Source: Aquipseudomonas alcaligenes | Lineage (GTDB): Bacteria > Pseudomonadota > Gammaproteobacteria > Pseudomonadales > Pseudomonadaceae | Direction of reading: 5' to 3' | Assembly: GCF_003205495.1 (NCBI RefSeq) | Contig: NZ_QJRX01000004.1 | Coordinates: 372,764-436,763, forward strand | Length of the DNA stretch: 64,000 nucleotides | Shown: in pieces, positions 61,507 through 64,000 of the stretch | Layout of the letters: each line of letters opens with the position of its first letter | Position numbering within the stretch: position 1 is the first letter of the stretch | Position numbers and translations under genes: made by a program | Notes under the pieces: model-generated | The model's input: the letters and a program-made list of their open reading frames with translations, nothing else | What the model was told of the DNA's origin: nothing | The model's database searches: none

Positions 61507-62160
61507 ATGCTCGTTTCGCAGACCGCGCAGCAGCGTTCGGCCCTGGCCGTGCTGATCGCCTTCCATATCCTCATCATCATCGCCAGCAACTACCTGGTGC
61601 AGCTGCCGATCACCCTGTTCGGCTGGCACACCACCTGGGGCGCGTTCAGCTTCCCGTTCATCTTCCTGGCCAGCGACCTGACCGTGCGCCTGCTCGGCAA
61701 GGGCCCGGCGCGCCAGGTGATCGCCCGGGTGATGCTCCCTGCCCTGCTCGCCTCCTACGTGGTCTCGGTGCTGTTCCAGGAAGGCGCCTTCCGCGGCCTG
61801 GCGGCGCTGGGCGAGTACAACGAGTTCGTCCTGCGCATCTCGGTGGCGAGCTTCCTCGCCTACGTGCTCGGCCAGCTCCTCGACATCCAGGTGTTCGACC
61901 GCCTGCGCCAGCTGCGGCAGTGGTGGATAGCGCCGACCGCCTCGACCATCCTCGGCAACCTGCTGGACACCTTCGCCTTCTTCTCGGTGGCCTTCTGGCG
62001 CAGCGACAACCCCTTCATGGCCGAGCACTGGGTGGAAATCGCCACGGTCGACTACGGGGTCAAGCTGGCCGTCAGCCTGATGCTGTTCGTGCCGCTGTAC
62101 GGCATGCTGTTGCGCGCCATACTGCGAGTGCTGGACCACCGCAGCCGCGCGCTGGCCTGA
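61507..62160 (+). CDS. yhhQ: Queuosine precursor transporter YhhQ
   Basis: Membrane protein of 217 residues with about six helices, segments FGWHTTWGAFSFPFIFLASD and GQLLDIQVFDRLRQL typical of the QueT/YhhQ (COG1738) family. It imports preQ1 or preQ0, precursors of the tRNA base queuosine. The start at 61507 follows the preQ1 riboswitch directly; the open frame upstream from 61381 is not coding. Confidence 0.93.
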   Translation: MLVSQTAQQRSALAVLIAFHILIIIASNYLVQLPITLFGWHTTWGAFSFPFIFLASDLTVRLLGKGPARQVIARVMLPALLASYVVSVLFQEGAFRGLAALGEYNEFVLRISVASFLAYVLGQLLDIQVFDRLRQLRQWWIAPTASTILGNLLDTFAFFSVAFWRSDNPFMAEHWVEIATVDYGVKLAVSLMLFVPLYGMLLRAILRVLDHRSRALA

Positions 62161-62217
62161 GGGAACGATCGGGCACGGCCGCACTCGAAACCTGTACCCC
62201 TGACCGGAGAAGGCCCC

Positions 62218-62622
62218 ATGCCCCGTACCCTGCCGCTCGCCCTGATCGCCGCCGCCCTTGCCCTCGGGCTGAACAGCGCCGGCGCCGCCCCCAAGCACGA
62301 TAAACATGACAAGCACGGCGGCGGCGACGACGTCACCGTCGACCTGCGCGGCCCGAGCATCGACATCGGCCGGGTGCGCATCGTCCTCGGCGAGAATCGC
62401 AACCTGATCGGCCCCGCCGATTCCCTGCCGCCAGGCATCCGCAAGAACCTGGCGCGTGGCAAGCCGCTGCCGCCGGGCATCGCCAAGCGCTTCGACAACC
62501 GCCTGCTCGGTCAGCTGCCGCATTACGACGGCTACGAGTGGCGCCAGGTCGGCACCGACGTGGTCCTGGTGACCCTGGCCACCGGGCTGATCTACGAGAT
62601 CATCGAGAACGTCCTGGACTAA
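62218..62622 (+). CDS. CigR/RcnB-like periplasmic protein
   Basis: Protein of 134 residues with a signal peptide (LIAAALALGLNSAGA), a His/Lys/Asp-rich linker (KHDKHDKHGGGDD) and the conserved end: SLPPGIRKNLARGKPLPPGI then PHYDGYEWRQVGTDVVLV. The last part matches the anti-virulence regulator CigR and RcnB-like family. A role in metal sensing or membrane regulation is possible. Start preceded by CCGGAGAAGG. Confidence 0.88.
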   Translation: MPRTLPLALIAAALALGLNSAGAAPKHDKHDKHGGGDDVTVDLRGPSIDIGRVRIVLGENRNLIGPADSLPPGIRKNLARGKPLPPGIAKRFDNRLLGQLPHYDGYEWRQVGTDVVLVTLATGLIYEIIENVLD

Positions 62623-62632
62623 TGGCCGGCGT

Positions 62633-63166
62633 ATGAAGCCACAACTGATCTACTACGTGGCCGCCAGCCTGGATGGCTACATCGCCCGCCCGGACGGCGC
62701 CGTGGACTGGCTGGAAGCCATCGAGTCCTGCGGCGACGACCATGGCTACGAGCAGTTCTACCGAGGCATCGACGGCCTGCTGATGGGCCGCGCCACCTAC
62801 GACATGGTGCAGGGCTTCGGCAGCGACTGGCCCTACCCCGGCAAGCCCTGCGTGGTGCTGGCGCGCAACCCGCTGGCACAGGCGCCGGCGGGCGTCGAAG
62901 GCCGCCACTGCACCCCGACCGAGGCCCTGGAGGAGCTGGCCGTGCGCGGCTGCCAACGGGTCTGGCTGGTCGGCGGCGGCAGCCTAGCCGGCAACTGCCT
63001 GGCCGCCGGCCTGCTCGACGAGCTGGTGGTCAGCGTCATCCCGCACCTGCTCGGCGCCGGCATCCAGCTGTTCGCCGGCGGCCTGGAACAGCGCCTGAGC
63101 CTGCAGGCACATCGGGTCTTCGCCAGCGGCGTCGCCCAGCTGCACTATCGGGTAGAAGCCAGCTAA
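62633..63166 (+). CDS. Dihydrofolate reductase-like (RibD C-terminal) protein
   Basis: Protein of 177 residues: YYVAASLDGYIARPDGAVDW at the start, LLMGRATYDMVQGFGSDWPY and VWLVGGGSLAGNCLAAGLLD in the middle, the typical DHFR/RibD_C fold. Reduces an unknown substrate with NADPH in related proteins. Convergent with rarD with a 4-base overlap. Confidence 0.88.
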   Translation: MKPQLIYYVAASLDGYIARPDGAVDWLEAIESCGDDHGYEQFYRGIDGLLMGRATYDMVQGFGSDWPYPGKPCVVLARNPLAQAPAGVEGRHCTPTEALEELAVRGCQRVWLVGGGSLAGNCLAAGLLDELVVSVIPHLLGAGIQLFAGGLEQRLSLQAHRVFASGVAQLHYRVEAS

Positions 63167-64000
63167 CCCAGTTGCCGCGCCTGCTTGCGCAGCAGGCGCG
63201 CGCTGTCCCAGCCGGTCAGCAGCACCGCCAGCCAGATCGGCAGGTAGGTCCACAGCTGCTGCGGGGCAAAGGCCTCGCCGAGGAACAGCACGGCGACGCC
63301 GAACAGCAGCACCGGCTCCACGTAGCTGAGAATGCCGAACAGCCCCAGCGGTAACAGGCGGCTGGCCGCCATCATGGCGCCGAAGGCCAGGGCGCTGAGC
63401 AGGCCCAGGCCGGGCAGCAGCCACCACAGCTGCGGCGCCTGCTCGAACAGCGCCGGCGGACCGTAGGCATGGATCAGCCACACGGCCAGTGGCGCCAGCA
63501 CCAGCATCTCCAGGACGAAGCCGGACAGCGCGTCCAGCCGCATCCAGCGGCGCAGCATGAAGTACGGCGGATAGCCCAGCGCGGCCACCAGAGTGACCCA
63601 GGAGAACGCCTGGGTCAGCCACAGCTCATGGGCCACGCCAAGCAGCGCACAGCCCACGGCGATGCGCTGCAGCGGGCGCAGGCGCTCGCCATAGAACAGC
63701 CGGCCGACCAGCACCATGGCCAGCGGCAGCAGGAAGTAGCCGAGCGACACATCGAGCATCCTGCCGGCCAGTGGCGCCCAGACGAACAGCAGCCACTGCA
63801 CCCCCATCAGCGCCGCTGCCAGCGGCAGGGCAAGCAGCAGCAGCGGCTCGCGGCGCAGGCGCACGAAGGCGGCGCCGAGTACGTCCCACTGGCGGGCCAT
63901 GGCCACCAGCAGCAGGACCGCCGGAATCGACCAGAGGATGCGCTGGGCGAACACCTGCAGGCCATCCAGCGGCGCCAGCTCGCGCACATAGCCGGGAATC
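63163..64000 (-). CDS. rarD: EamA/RarD-family transporter (5' end outside window)
   Basis: At least 279 residues in frame; the frame continues past the window edge, so the start is missing. Ten-helix drug/metabolite transporter type with two EamA halves (YFLLPLAMVLVGRLFYGERL and LLPLGLFGILSYVEPVLLFG). RarD-like because LAPLDGLQVFAQRILWSIP resembles the RarD N-terminal region. Likely exports or imports small metabolites; substrate unknown. Confidence 0.85.
   Translation of the reverse strand, partial: IPGYVRELAPLDGLQVFAQRILWSIPAVLLLVAMARQWDVLGAAFVRLRREPLLLLALPLAAALMGVQWLLFVWAPLAGRMLDVSLGYFLLPLAMVLVGRLFYGERLRPLQRIAVGCALLGVAHELWLTQAFSWVTLVAALGYPPYFMLRRWMRLDALSGFVLEMLVLAPLAVWLIHAYGPPALFEQAPQLWWLLPGLGLLSALAFGAMMAASRLLPLGLFGILSYVEPVLLFGVAVLFLGEAFAPQQLWTYLPIWLAVLLTGWDSARLLRKQARQLG

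Overview
The window is about 64 kb of GC-rich chromosome from a Pseudomonas-type gammaproteobacterium. The evidence is the rapA protein next to an AlkB-like oxygenase, the lpxL-minC-minD-minE-rluA-M18 aminopeptidase order, the GntR/UTRA regulator beside a phosphonate-type ABC operon, and prc next to an EAL-CBS-GGDEF protein; these are arrangements I associate with Pseudomonas. Coding density is high. I see no tRNA, rRNA, CRISPR array, prophage or insertion sequence.

Layout. 1-1.7 kb: 3' end of a tricarboxylate transporter permease and an AbrB-family membrane protein. 1.8-7.5 kb: minus-strand small proteins and an AlkB-like oxygenase, divergent rapA, an SDR and a DUF2784 protein. 7.8-8.3 kb: bacterioferritin behind an AT-rich leader. 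8.3-22.4 kb: a minus-strand Tad/Flp pilus locus of 14 genes (Flp pilin, TadG, TadE-like proteins, RcpC, RcpA, TadA, TadB, TadC, TadD). 22.6-29.9 kb: small hydrolase, acetate symporter pair, GH17 glucanase/transglycosylase, a periplasmic serine hydrolase coupled to MlaA. 30-39 kb: pirin, patatin, lpxL, the Min system, rluA, REP-like repeats, M18 aminopeptidase, GlxA regulator, MBL-fold protein. 39.2-45.4 kb: GntR/UTRA regulator divergent from an ABC transporter operon with two phosphatases. 45.5-52.4 kb: quinone oxidoreductase, Prc protease, c-di-GMP protein, an XRE-type regulator operon and a decayed binding-protein gene. 52.8-64 kb: CvfB-like RNA-binding protein, LTA-synthase-like sulfatase-fold enzyme, PQQ-type sugar dehydrogenase, a pseudouridine synthase homologue with an altered catalytic site, a DEAD-box helicase, a preQ1 riboswitch in front of the YhhQ queuosine-precursor transporter, a CigR-like protein, a DHFR-family protein and the end of rarD.

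The most unusual system is the Tad locus. Its RcpC/CpaB protein carries about 365 extra residues built from six repeats of a three-part, roughly 16-residue glycine/aspartate unit. Two copies of the same unit sit in the neighbouring pilin-like protein, which suggests the two proteins interact or share a structural scaffold. The locus also has a TadA ATPase with an N-terminal FHA-like domain and a DUF192 gene inside the operon, while no TadZ or TadV peptidase is encoded in it. Other points worth checking are a pair of DasR/NagR-like operators flanking the GntR regulator, the preQ1 riboswitch, a palindrome before the XRE gene, an MlaA homologue without any cysteine, and a REP-like element present twice in opposite orientation.
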